Below, in pieces: positions 36,795-47,074 of a DNA stretch of 64,000 nt (position 1 is the stretch's first letter; every line of letters starts with the position of its first letter). Source of the stretch: Candidatus Nanoarchaeia archaeon (GTDB lineage: Archaea > Nanobdellota > Nanobdellia > SCGC-AAA011-G17 > JAFCDX01); the NCBI GenBank assembly GCA_028716945.1, contig JAQUOT010000002.1, forward strand, positions 62,001-126,000. The letters run 5' to 3'. The notes under the pieces are model-generated. The model did no database searches, was not told where the DNA came from, and worked only from the letters and a program-made list of their open reading frames with translations. The position numbers were made by a program, and so were the translations under genes.

Positions 36795-37487
36795 TTATTT
36801 TTTTAAATAAAACTGTCTTTTAGCTTCAGGAAATTTCTCTATAGCATATCTCAGCATTGTTCTTGGCATTTGTTTGTAATATTTTTTTAAGAATTCTTCT
36901 TCAATTGATAAATTTCTTTTTCCTATTTCTCTTAACATCCATCCAACTGCTTTATGTATTAAATCATGTTCATCTTTTAATAAAATTTCAGAAATCTTTA
37001 AAGAATCATCGAATTGATTATATTTTATAAAATAGAATGTTGATAATACCGCAATTCTCTTTTCCCATAAATTATCTGATTTTGCTAATTTATAAAGAAT
37101 TTTTCTATCTTTTTCAAATAAATAATGTCCAACAATGTTTGGAGCGCTCAAATCAACTAAATCCCAATTGTTTATGTTTTTTGTATTTTTTAAGTAAAAA
37201 TTAAATATTTTTTCTTTTTCAGAATCAGCTTTTTTATATTTGCTTATTAAAATAAATAAAGAAGTTAATCTATATTCGTGAATATTACTGGATAATAATT
37301 CTTGTAAATCTTCTAGAGATAAATTTGGATATTTCTTTGCTAGTTTTCTTTGTTCTGGAACGATTATTCCTAGAAAATTATCTCCATAGCCATATTCGCC
37401 TTTTCCGGTCTTGAAAAAACCAGCTAATTTCTTTGCTTTCTCAGGATTTTTAAGACTATTAAAGTCATTTTTAATGTCTTTTAACAT
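36795..37487 (-). CDS. DNA alkylation repair (AlkD-like HEAT) protein
   Basis: GKGEYGYGDNFLGIIVPEQRKLAKKY...NNWDLVDLSAPNIVGHYL...KAVGWMLREIGKR. Confidence 0.93.
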   Translation of the reverse strand: MLKDIKNDFNSLKNPEKAKKLAGFFKTGKGEYGYGDNFLGIIVPEQRKLAKKYPNLSLEDLQELLSSNIHEYRLTSLFILISKYKKADSEKEKIFNFYLKNTKNINNWDLVDLSAPNIVGHYLFEKDRKILYKLAKSDNLWEKRIAVLSTFYFIKYNQFDDSLKISEILLKDEHDLIHKAVGWMLREIGKRNLSIEEEFLKKYYKQMPRTMLRYAIEKFPEAKRQFYLKK

Positions 37488-37558
37488 AGTTTTAATACAA
37501 AAGAAAGGTTTATAAATAGATATTGTTACTATTGGGTAGTTATAATTATAGGATAAAA

Positions 37559-38581
37559 ATGATTGAAACTAAAAAAACGATTGAACAAGCAATAGCAGAT
37601 ACAAATCTTATTTGCGAAGATGTAAGAAATATGCCTCATCCAGGTGAATCTGATCTTCATTTTAAAGATAGGGTTTTTAGAGATTATGTTTATATAGACG
37701 TTACTAGAAATTATTTAATCTCTCCAGAAAGGGGAATAAAACAAAGAGCTTTTAATACTTTAATTAGTATGCATAATCATCCAGATAATTATTTTAAAAA
37801 TATATTATTTCAAGTGTATTTAAAAGATGAAAAAGGAGAAGAACATTTAATTGCTTCTTTACCTCATCAAGATAAAAAGTTAGAAGGTTCTGATACAACT
37901 ACTTTTCCTTTAAACTCTTTAAGTTATCTTGTAATAAAACCTTTCCCAATTGATTTATATCAAATGCACCTTTTAGAAAAATATTCAAAAAATTTAGCTT
38001 TACATATAGAAAACGCGTGGGATTATGAATTAAATCAAAAAAGTGCTTCAGAAGATGAATTAACTGGATTGTATAATAGACGTTTCTTTGATAGTATATT
38101 AAAACAAAGTTTTGCAATAGAATCAGAAAAGCCAGCAGATGGTTTAGTTTTGATTTTAGCAGACTTGGATAATTTAAAACCAGTTAATGATAAACATCCT
38201 AAAGGGCATATAGCTGGAGATAGGTTACTAAGAGGTTTTGCTTCAGTAGCACAAAGTACTTTTGGTAAAAATAGAGATACTATTGCAAGAGTGGGTGGAG
38301 ACGAATTTGCTATTCTAATGCCCTACACAACTTTAAAACAGGGAGTTAAGAGAGCAAATGTATTTAAAGATAATATGGAAAGAAAAATTTTCAATATAGG
38401 TATAGAATATTATACTGATGAAGAAAAAGAACAACATATAGAAATACCTCCTGTTAATTCTACTATTTGTTTAGGTGTGGCTCATTCAGATAGTGCTTCT
38501 ACTCCAGAAGAATTGTATCTTAATGCAGATAATAATTTAATAAAAGCAAAACAAACAGGAAAAAATAAAGTTCATTATTAA
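37559..38581 (+). CDS. GGDEF-domain protein (putative diguanylate cyclase); start revised from 37523
   Basis: DELTGLYNRRFFDSIL, LADLDNLKPVNDKHPKGHIAGDRLL, IARVGGDEFAILMP. Confidence 0.93.
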   Translation: MIETKKTIEQAIADTNLICEDVRNMPHPGESDLHFKDRVFRDYVYIDVTRNYLISPERGIKQRAFNTLISMHNHPDNYFKNILFQVYLKDEKGEEHLIASLPHQDKKLEGSDTTTFPLNSLSYLVIKPFPIDLYQMHLLEKYSKNLALHIENAWDYELNQKSASEDELTGLYNRRFFDSILKQSFAIESEKPADGLVLILADLDNLKPVNDKHPKGHIAGDRLLRGFASVAQSTFGKNRDTIARVGGDEFAILMPYTTLKQGVKRANVFKDNMERKIFNIGIEYYTDEEKEQHIEIPPVNSTICLGVAHSDSASTPEELYLNADNNLIKAKQTGKNKVHY

Positions 38582-38582
38582 A

Positions 38583-39188
38583 ATGATACCTCCAGAAAAT
38601 AAAATATTAACAACCTTAGAAAAAACAATAGGTGATACTTTATTTCAAGGATTAGAAAACGAAATTGATACAAATTCATTTGGTGAAAAAGATATAAATT
38701 GTTTTTCTTCTACTTTTTCAAAGTATAAATCTTTTTTGGGAGATTCTGAAGATAAAAGTTTATATAAGGCGTATATTAAGGCGGCATTATTCGATGATTA
38801 TACAAAATTATATTCTTTATTCTTATTTTCAAATAATGATATATTTAAATCTTCTCCACAGGATTATTATAAAAAGTTTAAAAAAATAATTCCTTTAATA
38901 ATTAGTGAAGAAATTTGTAAAGCTTTTAGAAATAAAGATGCTATAAAAGATGCTGATGGGGAAGAAGGTTTTGAAACATTTATGCAGTATTCAAAAAAAG
39001 ATTTAAAAGAAGGGGTAACACAAGCATTTTTAGCAAATAATATTGGTCCAATAATCAAAGTTCTTCCAGAAAATAATTTTTTCCAAACTTATAGAGATTT
39101 AAGAAAACAAAATAAAATTGATGATGTGAAATTTGAAGAATTATTATATTATCAACCTGATTTAAATAAACTAATCTCTGAATTATAA
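38583..39188 (+). CDS. Hypothetical protein downstream of GGDEF gene
   Basis: ATG right after GGDEF stop. Confidence 0.5.
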   Translation: MIPPENKILTTLEKTIGDTLFQGLENEIDTNSFGEKDINCFSSTFSKYKSFLGDSEDKSLYKAYIKAALFDDYTKLYSLFLFSNNDIFKSSPQDYYKKFKKIIPLIISEEICKAFRNKDAIKDADGEEGFETFMQYSKKDLKEGVTQAFLANNIGPIIKVLPENNFFQTYRDLRKQNKIDDVKFEELLYYQPDLNKLISEL

Positions 39189-39632
39189 GATTAACTCTTT
39201 AATTCTTCTTTCTTTAGGAACATAATTATGTAAAATATTTTCTTTTATTTTTCCACAACCATAAAAATCGTTTCCATTTTTAACTAAATAATATCCAGAA
39301 CCTTTTTTATTTTCAATTGGTATTCCTGATAACCATAATTTTAATTCTCCATTATCTAACTCTAGAACTTTTTTTGCTTTGTTTCCTATTAATTGAGAAC
39401 CTTCTATACTCATTCTTATTCCATCTTTTTCTAATGTGCAGAAATACAATCCAATATTATTAATTCTCAGGTCTTTATAATTAATTCTTGCTAGATCTCT
39501 AGAAATTAAGTAAATCTTATCTTTTATTTGTATAAAACCATATTCAAATACTAATTTTTCTGTATCAAACTGTTTCTCTATTTTTTCCAGTATCTTAGTA
39601 TAATCCTTTTTATTTAATATATCGAAATGCAT
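39183..39632 (-). CDS. PUA/Nip7-like protein
   Basis: LWLSGIPIENKKGSGYYLVKNGNDFYGCGKIKENILHNYVPKERRI. Confidence 0.55.
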   Translation of the reverse strand: MHFDILNKKDYTKILEKIEKQFDTEKLVFEYGFIQIKDKIYLISRDLARINYKDLRINNIGLYFCTLEKDGIRMSIEGSQLIGNKAKKVLELDNGELKLWLSGIPIENKKGSGYYLVKNGNDFYGCGKIKENILHNYVPKERRIKELIL

Positions 39633-39665
39633 AATATTTAAATATAAAGTTCATTTAAGTAATTT

Positions 39666-41342
39666 ATGGATTTAGCCATAATAAGGAAATATGCTCTTGA
39701 AAATGCAGTAAAGCATGATGGTAAGTGTGTTCCAGGAGCAATTATTGGTAAATTAATCAATGAAGACAATTCTATTAAAAACAAATTAAAAGAAATCAAT
39801 CCAGATTTAATGAAAATTATTAAAGAAGTTAATAAATTGAGTCTAGAAAAACAAACATCTGAACTACAGAAACTTGCTCCAGAATTATTAGAAAAAAAAC
39901 CTGTTGAAGAAAGAAAATTAAAAGATCTTCCAGATGTTAAAGGCAAAGTTGTTATGAGATTTGCTCCTTTTCCTTCAGGTCCATTGCATATAGGGAACTC
40001 AAGAACAGCAATATTAAATGATGAATATGCAAAAAAATACAAAGGTAAATTATTATTGGTAATAGATGATACAATTGGTTCTGAAGAAAAACAAATAGAA
40101 CCAGATGCTTACAAATTAATTCCAGAAGGATTAGCTTGGTTAGGAATAAAATTCTCAGAGACTTTTTACAAATCTCAAAGATTAGAAATTTATTACAAAT
40201 ATGCAGATGAATTAATTAAAAAAGAAAAAGCATATGTTTGCTCTTGCTCTTCAGAAAATATTCACAAACACAGAGAATTACAAAAAGCCTGTAATTGTAG
40301 ATCTCAAACTATTAAAGAAAATTTAGAAAAATGGAATTTAATGTTTGATAAAAAAACAAAAGAAGGCGCTTACACTTTAAGAATAAAAACAAGTATGCAA
40401 GATCCAAATCCTGCTTTCAGAGATAGAGTTATATTTAGAATTTCTGAAAGAAAACATCCTTTAGTAAAAAATAAATATAAAGTATGGCCTCTGCTTGATT
40501 TTTCTTGGGCAATTGATGATTATTTATTGGGAATTACACATATTATTCGTGGAAAAGAATTAATGATAGAAACAGAAATGGAAAGTTATATCTGGAATAT
40601 TTTTAATTGGCCTCATTCAGTTACATTATATAATGGATTATTCCAAATAGAAGGAATAAAACTTTCTAAATCCAAATCTGCAAAAGAAGTAAAATCAGGA
40701 GAATATATTGGTTGGGATGATCCAAGAACCTGGTCAATACAATCATTAAAGAGGCGTGGATTCAAGCCAGAAGCAATAAGAAACTTTATTTTATCTCTTG
40801 GTATGAATCCAACAGAGATTGTAGTTCCTGTAGAAAATTTATATTCAGAAAACAGAAAATTAATTGAAAAAGAAGCCAATAGATATTTCTTTATAGAAAA
40901 ACCAGTAAAAATAAAACTGAAAAAAGTTCCTAATATGAAATATGCAGAAGCGCCTTTGCATCCAGACTATCCAAAAAAAGGCAATAGAAAATTAAAATTG
41001 GATGTTAAAAACTCTGAATTGGAATTATTTATTTCTTCAACAGACAAGCTTGAGAAAAATAAAAATTACAGATTCATGCACTTGTTTAATTTCAAAAATA
41101 ATGAATTCCTTTCAAAAGATTTTGATCCAAAACTAAATACAAAACAAATACATTGGCTTCCTATTAAAGATATTATAAACGTAGAAATAATGATGGATAA
41201 TGGTGAAACCATAAAAGGAATTGCAGAAGCAGATATTCAAAAAGTAAAAGTTAATGATATACTACAATTTGAAAGAAATTTCTTTGCAAGACTTGATAAA
41301 AAAGAGAAAAACAAGTTAGTTTTTTGGTATACTCATAAGTAA
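39666..41342 (+). CDS. gltX: Glutamyl-tRNA synthetase
   Basis: RFAPFPSGPLHIGNSRTAIL (HIGH), GIKLSKSKSAKEV (KMSKS-like), archaeal C-terminal beta domain. Confidence 0.95.
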   Translation: MDLAIIRKYALENAVKHDGKCVPGAIIGKLINEDNSIKNKLKEINPDLMKIIKEVNKLSLEKQTSELQKLAPELLEKKPVEERKLKDLPDVKGKVVMRFAPFPSGPLHIGNSRTAILNDEYAKKYKGKLLLVIDDTIGSEEKQIEPDAYKLIPEGLAWLGIKFSETFYKSQRLEIYYKYADELIKKEKAYVCSCSSENIHKHRELQKACNCRSQTIKENLEKWNLMFDKKTKEGAYTLRIKTSMQDPNPAFRDRVIFRISERKHPLVKNKYKVWPLLDFSWAIDDYLLGITHIIRGKELMIETEMESYIWNIFNWPHSVTLYNGLFQIEGIKLSKSKSAKEVKSGEYIGWDDPRTWSIQSLKRRGFKPEAIRNFILSLGMNPTEIVVPVENLYSENRKLIEKEANRYFFIEKPVKIKLKKVPNMKYAEAPLHPDYPKKGNRKLKLDVKNSELELFISSTDKLEKNKNYRFMHLFNFKNNEFLSKDFDPKLNTKQIHWLPIKDIINVEIMMDNGETIKGIAEADIQKVKVNDILQFERNFFARLDKKEKNKLVFWYTHK

Positions 41343-41356
41343 AACACTTTGAATTT

Positions 41357-41641
41357 TTAGGTGAGCCATTTACTTTCTTTATTAAGAATATGTTCTTTAT
41401 CAAGAGGACCATAAATAAGTTTTACTTTTTTTCCTTTTTTAAGAATTAATACTTTACTGCCCCTCTTTAAACCATTGTAATCTTTTTGTACAAGTTTATT
41501 TGATATTGGAAGATAGAATACTTGATCTGATTTTAGTGTTATTTCATAATAATTATCCCAACCACGATTGTCAGTAATATTCGCGGGCAAGATATTACAA
41601 ACTTCTTCAATTGTTACTTCTAAACCTGTGTGTTTGTTCAT
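41357..41641 (-). CDS. Hypothetical protein
   Basis: ORF only. Confidence 0.5.
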   Translation of the reverse strand: MNKHTGLEVTIEEVCNILPANITDNRGWDNYYEITLKSDQVFYLPISNKLVQKDYNGLKRGSKVLILKKGKKVKLIYGPLDKEHILNKESKWLT

Positions 41642-41642
41642 T

Positions 41643-42263
41643 TTAATTACCTCTTTTCATGGAGGTGTGTAATTTATTCATTGTTTTAAATAATCTTTCC
41701 ATTTCTTTGACAGTTGGTTCTATTGGATAATAACGAGATAAAGTTTCCTCAAAATACCCACCTAGAGTTTCTTTACGTGGTTTATACCCTTCTTTTTTCA
41801 TAAAATCATCTTGACTAATAAATCTTTTAACATTCTTCAAAATATTTTTTGGAATTTGTTGATTGCCTTCAAGCAAGTATGTTTTTAAGTTACAATGAAT
41901 TGGCCCCCTATTATAACCTATTCTCGGGAGGCGTATTTTAAAATCTCCTACTTCAAACTCATTACCCTGCTCTTTTTTAACTATCTTTTTAATATCTTTT
42001 AAATAAATGTCTGCTCTAGACTGATATTCTTCGTTTAGTTTCGAACTTAATGTTGTTATTAATTCTGGTAAATGTTGTAAACATCCAAAACTCTTAGGAG
42101 TATCAAGACGTCTAATATGATCATACATAGAACATTCATCCTTAAAACATTTTAATGAAAATTGAAGAACATATTGTAATTCTTCTTTAAGATCTTCCCA
42201 TTCTTGCCAAGCTAATTTTTGTACTATATCAGATTTATCTTCCCAAAATTGCATCGTTTTCAT
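41643..42263 (-). CDS. Hypothetical protein
   Basis: ORF only. Confidence 0.5.
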   Translation of the reverse strand: MKTMQFWEDKSDIVQKLAWQEWEDLKEELQYVLQFSLKCFKDECSMYDHIRRLDTPKSFGCLQHLPELITTLSSKLNEEYQSRADIYLKDIKKIVKKEQGNEFEVGDFKIRLPRIGYNRGPIHCNLKTYLLEGNQQIPKNILKNVKRFISQDDFMKKEGYKPRKETLGGYFEETLSRYYPIEPTVKEMERLFKTMNKLHTSMKRGN

Positions 42264-42344
42264 TTTTAATTACCTAACCTTAATTTTTTATAATGTTATG
42301 ATATCTTTCAAATCATTTCTTTTTTGATATTTTATTCTAATTGA

Positions 42345-43004
42345 TCAAAAGTATCCAAAACAATAACCACTTTGTCCATACACATTGTTTTTCTGGCTAA
42401 TAAAAGTAGACATTATTGTAATTTCTCTATGAATACCAAAATTCCAAAGTTTTGTATTATATTCGTATTTTGAAGCAAACTCCGCAACTTTTTCTGCACC
42501 TGATTCCCCATATCTTGCAATAATATAAGCATTTTTTTCTAATTCAATAGAAGTTTGCTCTCCTGTTTTGAATCCGAATGGAACAAATTTTACTTTAGGA
42601 TCATTTTCGCTTAATCTTTTTATCAAAGAGTTTCTATCCATTACTAATTTTCTGTCTTTAATTGTTGGGTTTTGTTCAATAATAATTCCATTGCTTACCT
42701 CTAATCCTGATTTTGGAAGACATAAATTTCCAGTAAATTCCCAAAGGAAATCATTTCTTAAAATTTCTAAAATCCTTGATTCATATTTTCTATTTGGATT
42801 TTGTATTGCATCGTAAACTAATGAAGCTATTTCAGCAGAAGTTGGTCTTCTCAATCCTTCTTCATCTATTTGTTCTGCAACTATTCCATAAGGTCCTCTA
42901 AATGAAGGATACCGAAAAGTAAGATTTTTTCCTTTATGGGATATTTCAGTTAGATTTACTTCAGTTTTCATTTTATTTACCTTTAACAAGTAGCACAATA
43001 GCAA
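42345..43004 (-). CDS. Hypothetical protein divergent from TrmB regulator
   Basis: ORF only; likely start 42971 (MKTEVNLTEIS). Confidence 0.5.
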   Translation of the reverse strand: MLLCYLLKVNKMKTEVNLTEISHKGKNLTFRYPSFRGPYGIVAEQIDEEGLRRPTSAEIASLVYDAIQNPNRKYESRILEILRNDFLWEFTGNLCLPKSGLEVSNGIIIEQNPTIKDRKLVMDRNSLIKRLSENDPKVKFVPFGFKTGEQTSIELEKNAYIIARYGESGAEKVAEFASKYEYNTKLWNFGIHREITIMSTFISQKNNVYGQSGYCFGYF

Positions 43005-43018
43005 TATTTAAATACTTG

Positions 43019-43039
43019 TTGTCATATATATGATGACAA
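43019..43039. promoter_or_regulatory. Candidate regulator operator
   Basis: TTGTCAT-ATATATG-ATGACAA, 7-bp perfect arms, between TATA box (atatttaaat ~43003) and ATG 43041. Confidence 0.55.
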
Positions 43040-43040
43040 T

Positions 43041-43757
43041 ATGATAGAATTAAAACGATTGGGTTTAACAGAGAATGAAACAAAAGTATATTCAGCACTA
43101 TTAGAATTAGGATCTTGCAATGCTGGAAAAATAATAAAGAAAACTAAACTACACAGAAATATAGTATATGATAACTTGGAAAAATTAATAGATAAAGGTT
43201 TAGTTAGTTATATAACAGTAAAAGGAATAAAGCGTTTTGAAACCACAAATCCAATTGAACTTAAAAATTATATAGAAAGACAGAAACAAGACATTCTTGA
43301 AAAAGAAAGATTAGTTAATGAAATTTTACCCCAAATTGAGAAAAAAAGAGAAATAATTGAAAGGGAAGATGCTTCTATTTTCAAAGGAAAAAAAGCCATA
43401 ATAAATATCTTAGAAGAAATAACAGAAAGTAAAACAGAAATTCTAATCTTTGCAACTGGTTGGGGTATGAAAGAAACCATGGGAACTTATTACAAACAAT
43501 GGCATTTAAAATTAAAACAAAATAAAATTTATGGAAGAGCTTTATTAAGTAAAAAAACAAAATTAGAAGAAGAATTTCCATATAAAATGAGATATATTTC
43601 TGAAGAATTTATCTTACCTGCCACCATAGTTATCTATGAAAATAAGGTTTTGAATATAATTTGGAAGTCAGATTTAATGGGAATCCTAATTGTTAATAAA
43701 GACGTTTCAGATTCTTATAGAAAATGGTTCGAAGTTTTATGGAAAGTATCCAAATAA
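43041..43757 (+). CDS. TrmB-family transcriptional regulator
   Basis: LGLTENETKVYSALLELGSCNAGKIIKKTKLHRNIVYDNLEKLIDKGLV. Confidence 0.85.
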   Translation: MIELKRLGLTENETKVYSALLELGSCNAGKIIKKTKLHRNIVYDNLEKLIDKGLVSYITVKGIKRFETTNPIELKNYIERQKQDILEKERLVNEILPQIEKKREIIEREDASIFKGKKAIINILEEITESKTEILIFATGWGMKETMGTYYKQWHLKLKQNKIYGRALLSKKTKLEEEFPYKMRYISEEFILPATIVIYENKVLNIIWKSDLMGILIVNKDVSDSYRKWFEVLWKVSK

Positions 43758-43866
43758 AACCATTAAAATAACCACTTTAAACCTTAATAACAAAAAGTAT
43801 TTAAATACTGGATTTTCTAGAATATTAATTCATAGCCTATAAAACCTATGAATAAGAGGAAATCAT

Positions 43867-44220
43867 ATGAATCTTAATGAGGAATCACCAAAAGAAGTTG
43901 TAAACAAGGCTTATGAAGCAGTAGAACAAGCTTCTAAAACAGGAAAAGTAAAGAAAGGAAGCAATGAAGCTACAAAAGCAATTGAAAGAGGAATTGCTAA
44001 ACTAGTTGTTGTTGCTAAAGATGTAGATCCAAAAGAAATTATTATGCATCTTCCACCTTTATGCGAAGAAAAAGGTGTACCTTTAGTTGTTGTACCTTCA
44101 AAAGAAGAATTAGGTGCTTCAGCTGGATTAACTATTAAAACAGCAGCAATTGCTATAATCCAAGAAGGAGACGCAAAAAATATCATAAAGGATCTTACTA
44201 ATAAATTAAAGAAAGCCTGA
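43867..44220 (+). CDS. rpl7ae: Ribosomal protein L7Ae
   Basis: KKGSNEATKAIERGIAKLVVVAKDVDPKEIIMHLPPLCEEKGVPLVVVPSKEELGASAGL. Confidence 0.97.
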   Translation: MNLNEESPKEVVNKAYEAVEQASKTGKVKKGSNEATKAIERGIAKLVVVAKDVDPKEIIMHLPPLCEEKGVPLVVVPSKEELGASAGLTIKTAAIAIIQEGDAKNIIKDLTNKLKKA

Positions 44221-44252
44221 ATAAAAAACTTCTTTGATAAAAATATTGTAAA

Positions 44253-44588
44253 ATGCCAAAAGATAAATCCGTAAAGAAGGAAGAAAGAAAGGAAAAAAGA
44301 AAAGATAAGCAGACTTTGAAGTTTGCAGAGAAATTAAAAGAATCTTCTATGACTACTACAAAAGGTAGTTTATTTACTGATGCTTATCCTGCAAGAGTTG
44401 AAGAAATAATTGGTAGAACAGGAATGAGAGGAGAAGTTACTCAAGTAAGATGCAGGATTTTAGATGGTCGTGATTCTGGAAAAGTTTTAAGAAGAAATGT
44501 TAAAGGTCCTATAAGAATTGATGATATTTTAATGTTGAGAGAAACTGAAATAGAAGCAAGAAAACTTAATCAAACTAGAAGGAAATAA
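44253..44588 (+). CDS. rps28e: Ribosomal protein S28e with N-terminal Lys-rich extension
   Basis: [61 protein letters not shown]. Confidence 0.94.
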   Translation: MPKDKSVKKEERKEKRKDKQTLKFAEKLKESSMTTTKGSLFTDAYPARVEEIIGRTGMRGEVTQVRCRILDGRDSGKVLRRNVKGPIRIDDILMLRETEIEARKLNQTRRK

Positions 44589-44590
44589 AA

Positions 44591-44797
44591 ATGAAATGTA
44601 CATTTTGCGGAGAAACAACAATACCTGGAACAGGTAAATCTTATATTACTAAAGATGGAAAAATTTTATTTTATTGTTCATCTAAATGCGAAAAAAATAT
44701 GTTAAAACTAGGAAGATTACCTAGGGACATGAAATGGACAAAATTCTACGAAAAAGGAATTGTTTCTAAAGAAGAAGTTAAGAAAGAAAAGAAATAA
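44591..44797 (+). CDS. rpl24e: Ribosomal protein L24e
   Basis: [42 protein letters not shown]. Confidence 0.95.
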   Translation: MKCTFCGETTIPGTGKSYITKDGKILFYCSSKCEKNMLKLGRLPRDMKWTKFYEKGIVSKEEVKKEKK

Positions 44798-45160
44798 TTA
44801 ATATATACTTAATCCAGTTTTTTCTTGTTTTACTTCTGGAAGATTTAATTTTATATAATCCTTTAAGAATTGCATTTTATCCTGAGGTCTTTCTAAAATA
44901 ATTCTTCTTAGATAAAGATATTGATAATTTAATACCCCTGCTGATTTTTCATCTCCACCTTTACTAGCTCCTTTTTTATCTGCTTTAACATAAGCTTTTT
45001 CTATGGTTTCTAATTCAGAATTAATTGTTTCAAAATCTACGTATAAACCTTGATTAACTAAGAACTTTTTTTGCCTTTGAACTTTTTCTTCTAAATCTGC
45101 TATTTCATGACTAACATGGGTTTTTGTTCCACCCATTCCACCAGATAAGTTTATTGCCAT
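44798..45160 (-). CDS. Hypothetical protein
   Basis: ORF with coiled-coil character. Confidence 0.5.
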   Translation of the reverse strand: MAINLSGGMGGTKTHVSHEIADLEEKVQRQKKFLVNQGLYVDFETINSELETIEKAYVKADKKGASKGGDEKSAGVLNYQYLYLRRIILERPQDKMQFLKDYIKLNLPEVKQEKTGLSIY

Positions 45161-45239
45161 TTTATCATTTTGTAGTGGTGTCTTATTTATAAACCTTTCT
45201 GTTAGAAATACTTATATATCAAGTTCTTTAAATAAAAAT

Positions 45240-46982
45240 ATGATAAGGCAGCCTATAGTAGTTTTGGTTGGTCATATTGACCATGGAAAATCGAGTATCT
45301 TAGAGAAAATAAAAGATATTTCTATCTTAAAAGGAGAAGCAGGTGGAATAACTCAAGCAATAGGCTCTTACAATATTCCTTTGGAAACCATAGAAAAAAT
45401 CTGTGGTAAATTATTGCAAAAATCTAATTTAAAAATTCCAGGATTATTAATGATAGATACTCCAGGTCATGCTGCTTTTAATAATTTAAGAAAACGTGGA
45501 GGAAATTTAGCAGATTTAGCAATTTTAGTAATTGATATTAATGAAGGTGTAATGGATCAAACAAAAGAATCTATTGAAATTTTAAAACAATACAAAACTC
45601 CTTTTATCATAGCTTTAAATAAAATTGATTTATTACAAGGATGGCATTCTTATTCTGGTAAAACTTTAATGGAAAATATAGAATTACAATCTGATACAAC
45701 AAAAGGAATTTTAGAAAAAAGATTGTACGAATTAGTTGGAGATTTATATTCCTTAAGTTTTAATGCAGAAAGATTTGACAGAGTTTCTGATTATACAACA
45801 CAAATTGCTATGATTCCTTGCTCAGCAAAAACTTCAGAAGGAATACCAGAATTATTTTCAGTAATTTTAGGTTTAGCACAAAAATATTTGGAAAAATCAT
45901 TAGATATAGAAGTTAATGGACCTGGAAAAGGAATTATCCTTGAAGTCAAAGAAGAAAAAGGTCTTGGAACTTCTATGGATACAATTATTTATGATGGAAC
46001 CATAAAAAAATCAGATCAAATTATTATTGGTGGATTAAATGGTCCTATTATAACAAAAATAAAAGCTCTATTTGAATCAGATAAAAAAGGAAAATTAAAA
46101 CCTATTAACGAAGCAAGCGCTGCAATTGGTGTAAAAGTTATTGCACAAGAAGCAAAAGATGTTTTCTCTGGAATGCCACTTCATGTTATTAAAAATTTAG
46201 AAGAAGATAAAAAAGAAATTACAAAAGAGGTTAATGAAGTTTTATTAGACGTAGACGATAGTGGAATTATTATAAAAGCAGATTCTCTTGGTTCTTTAGA
46301 AGCATTAATGGGATTATTAAAAGCAGAAGGAATAAAAATAAAAAAAGCTTCTTTAGGAAAAATAAATAAGAGAGATATTTCAGAAGTTTCTGCAGATTTA
46401 GATCCTTTAAGCAGAGCAATACTAGGTTTTAATGTTGAAATGGTTGAAGATGCAGAAGCTTATTTGCATGAACTAGATTCAGAAAAACAAGTTAAAGTCA
46501 TTACAAATAAAATTGTTTACAAAATTGTGGATGATTTAAAAATATGGCAGAAAGAGCAGAGATTATTGATTGAAAAGAAAAAACTTGAAGGATTAACTAA
46601 GATTGTTAAAATTAAAATATTGCCAGATTCTATTTTCAGACAGAGCAATCCTGTTGTTGTTGGTGTAGAAGTTCTTGCAGGAAAATTAGTATTGGATAAT
46701 GTTTTATTTAAAGACATAAAAAAATTAACTTATGTAAAAAGCATGCAATTAGACAAGGAAAATATAAAAGAATTAGAATCAGGAAAACAAGCAGCAGTTT
46801 CACTTCCAGATATTACTTATAACAGACAGCTAAAAGCTCTTGATATTTTATATTCTTTTTTAACAGAGGAAGAATTTAGAAAATATAAAGATCTACAGAA
46901 ATTCTTATCTAAAGACGAAAAAGATATTTTGAAAGAAATAGCCGAAAAACAAAGAAAAGAAAACCCTTTATGGGGCGTATAA
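45240..46982 (+). CDS. infB: Translation initiation factor aIF5B/IF2
   Basis: RQPIVVLVGHIDHGKSSILEKI, DTPGHAAFNNLRKRGG, ALNKIDL. Confidence 0.97.
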   Translation: MIRQPIVVLVGHIDHGKSSILEKIKDISILKGEAGGITQAIGSYNIPLETIEKICGKLLQKSNLKIPGLLMIDTPGHAAFNNLRKRGGNLADLAILVIDINEGVMDQTKESIEILKQYKTPFIIALNKIDLLQGWHSYSGKTLMENIELQSDTTKGILEKRLYELVGDLYSLSFNAERFDRVSDYTTQIAMIPCSAKTSEGIPELFSVILGLAQKYLEKSLDIEVNGPGKGIILEVKEEKGLGTSMDTIIYDGTIKKSDQIIIGGLNGPIITKIKALFESDKKGKLKPINEASAAIGVKVIAQEAKDVFSGMPLHVIKNLEEDKKEITKEVNEVLLDVDDSGIIIKADSLGSLEALMGLLKAEGIKIKKASLGKINKRDISEVSADLDPLSRAILGFNVEMVEDAEAYLHELDSEKQVKVITNKIVYKIVDDLKIWQKEQRLLIEKKKLEGLTKIVKIKILPDSIFRQSNPVVVGVEVLAGKLVLDNVLFKDIKKLTYVKSMQLDKENIKELESGKQAAVSLPDITYNRQLKALDILYSFLTEEEFRKYKDLQKFLSKDEKDILKEIAEKQRKENPLWGV

Positions 46983-47074
46983 AAACATAAAAAAGGGTAA
47001 TTCTATAAGGTATATGTTACTTTAAAGTAGTTACAAATAGAAAGATTTATATATTAAGATAATTTAAATTATTC

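Noticed and set aside
39638-40042. ORF antisense to the glutamyl-tRNA synthetase N-terminus
   Set aside because: The gltX reading frame is clear; this is an antisense artefact
43911-44186. ORF antisense to L7Ae
   Set aside because: Antisense of a recognised ribosomal protein
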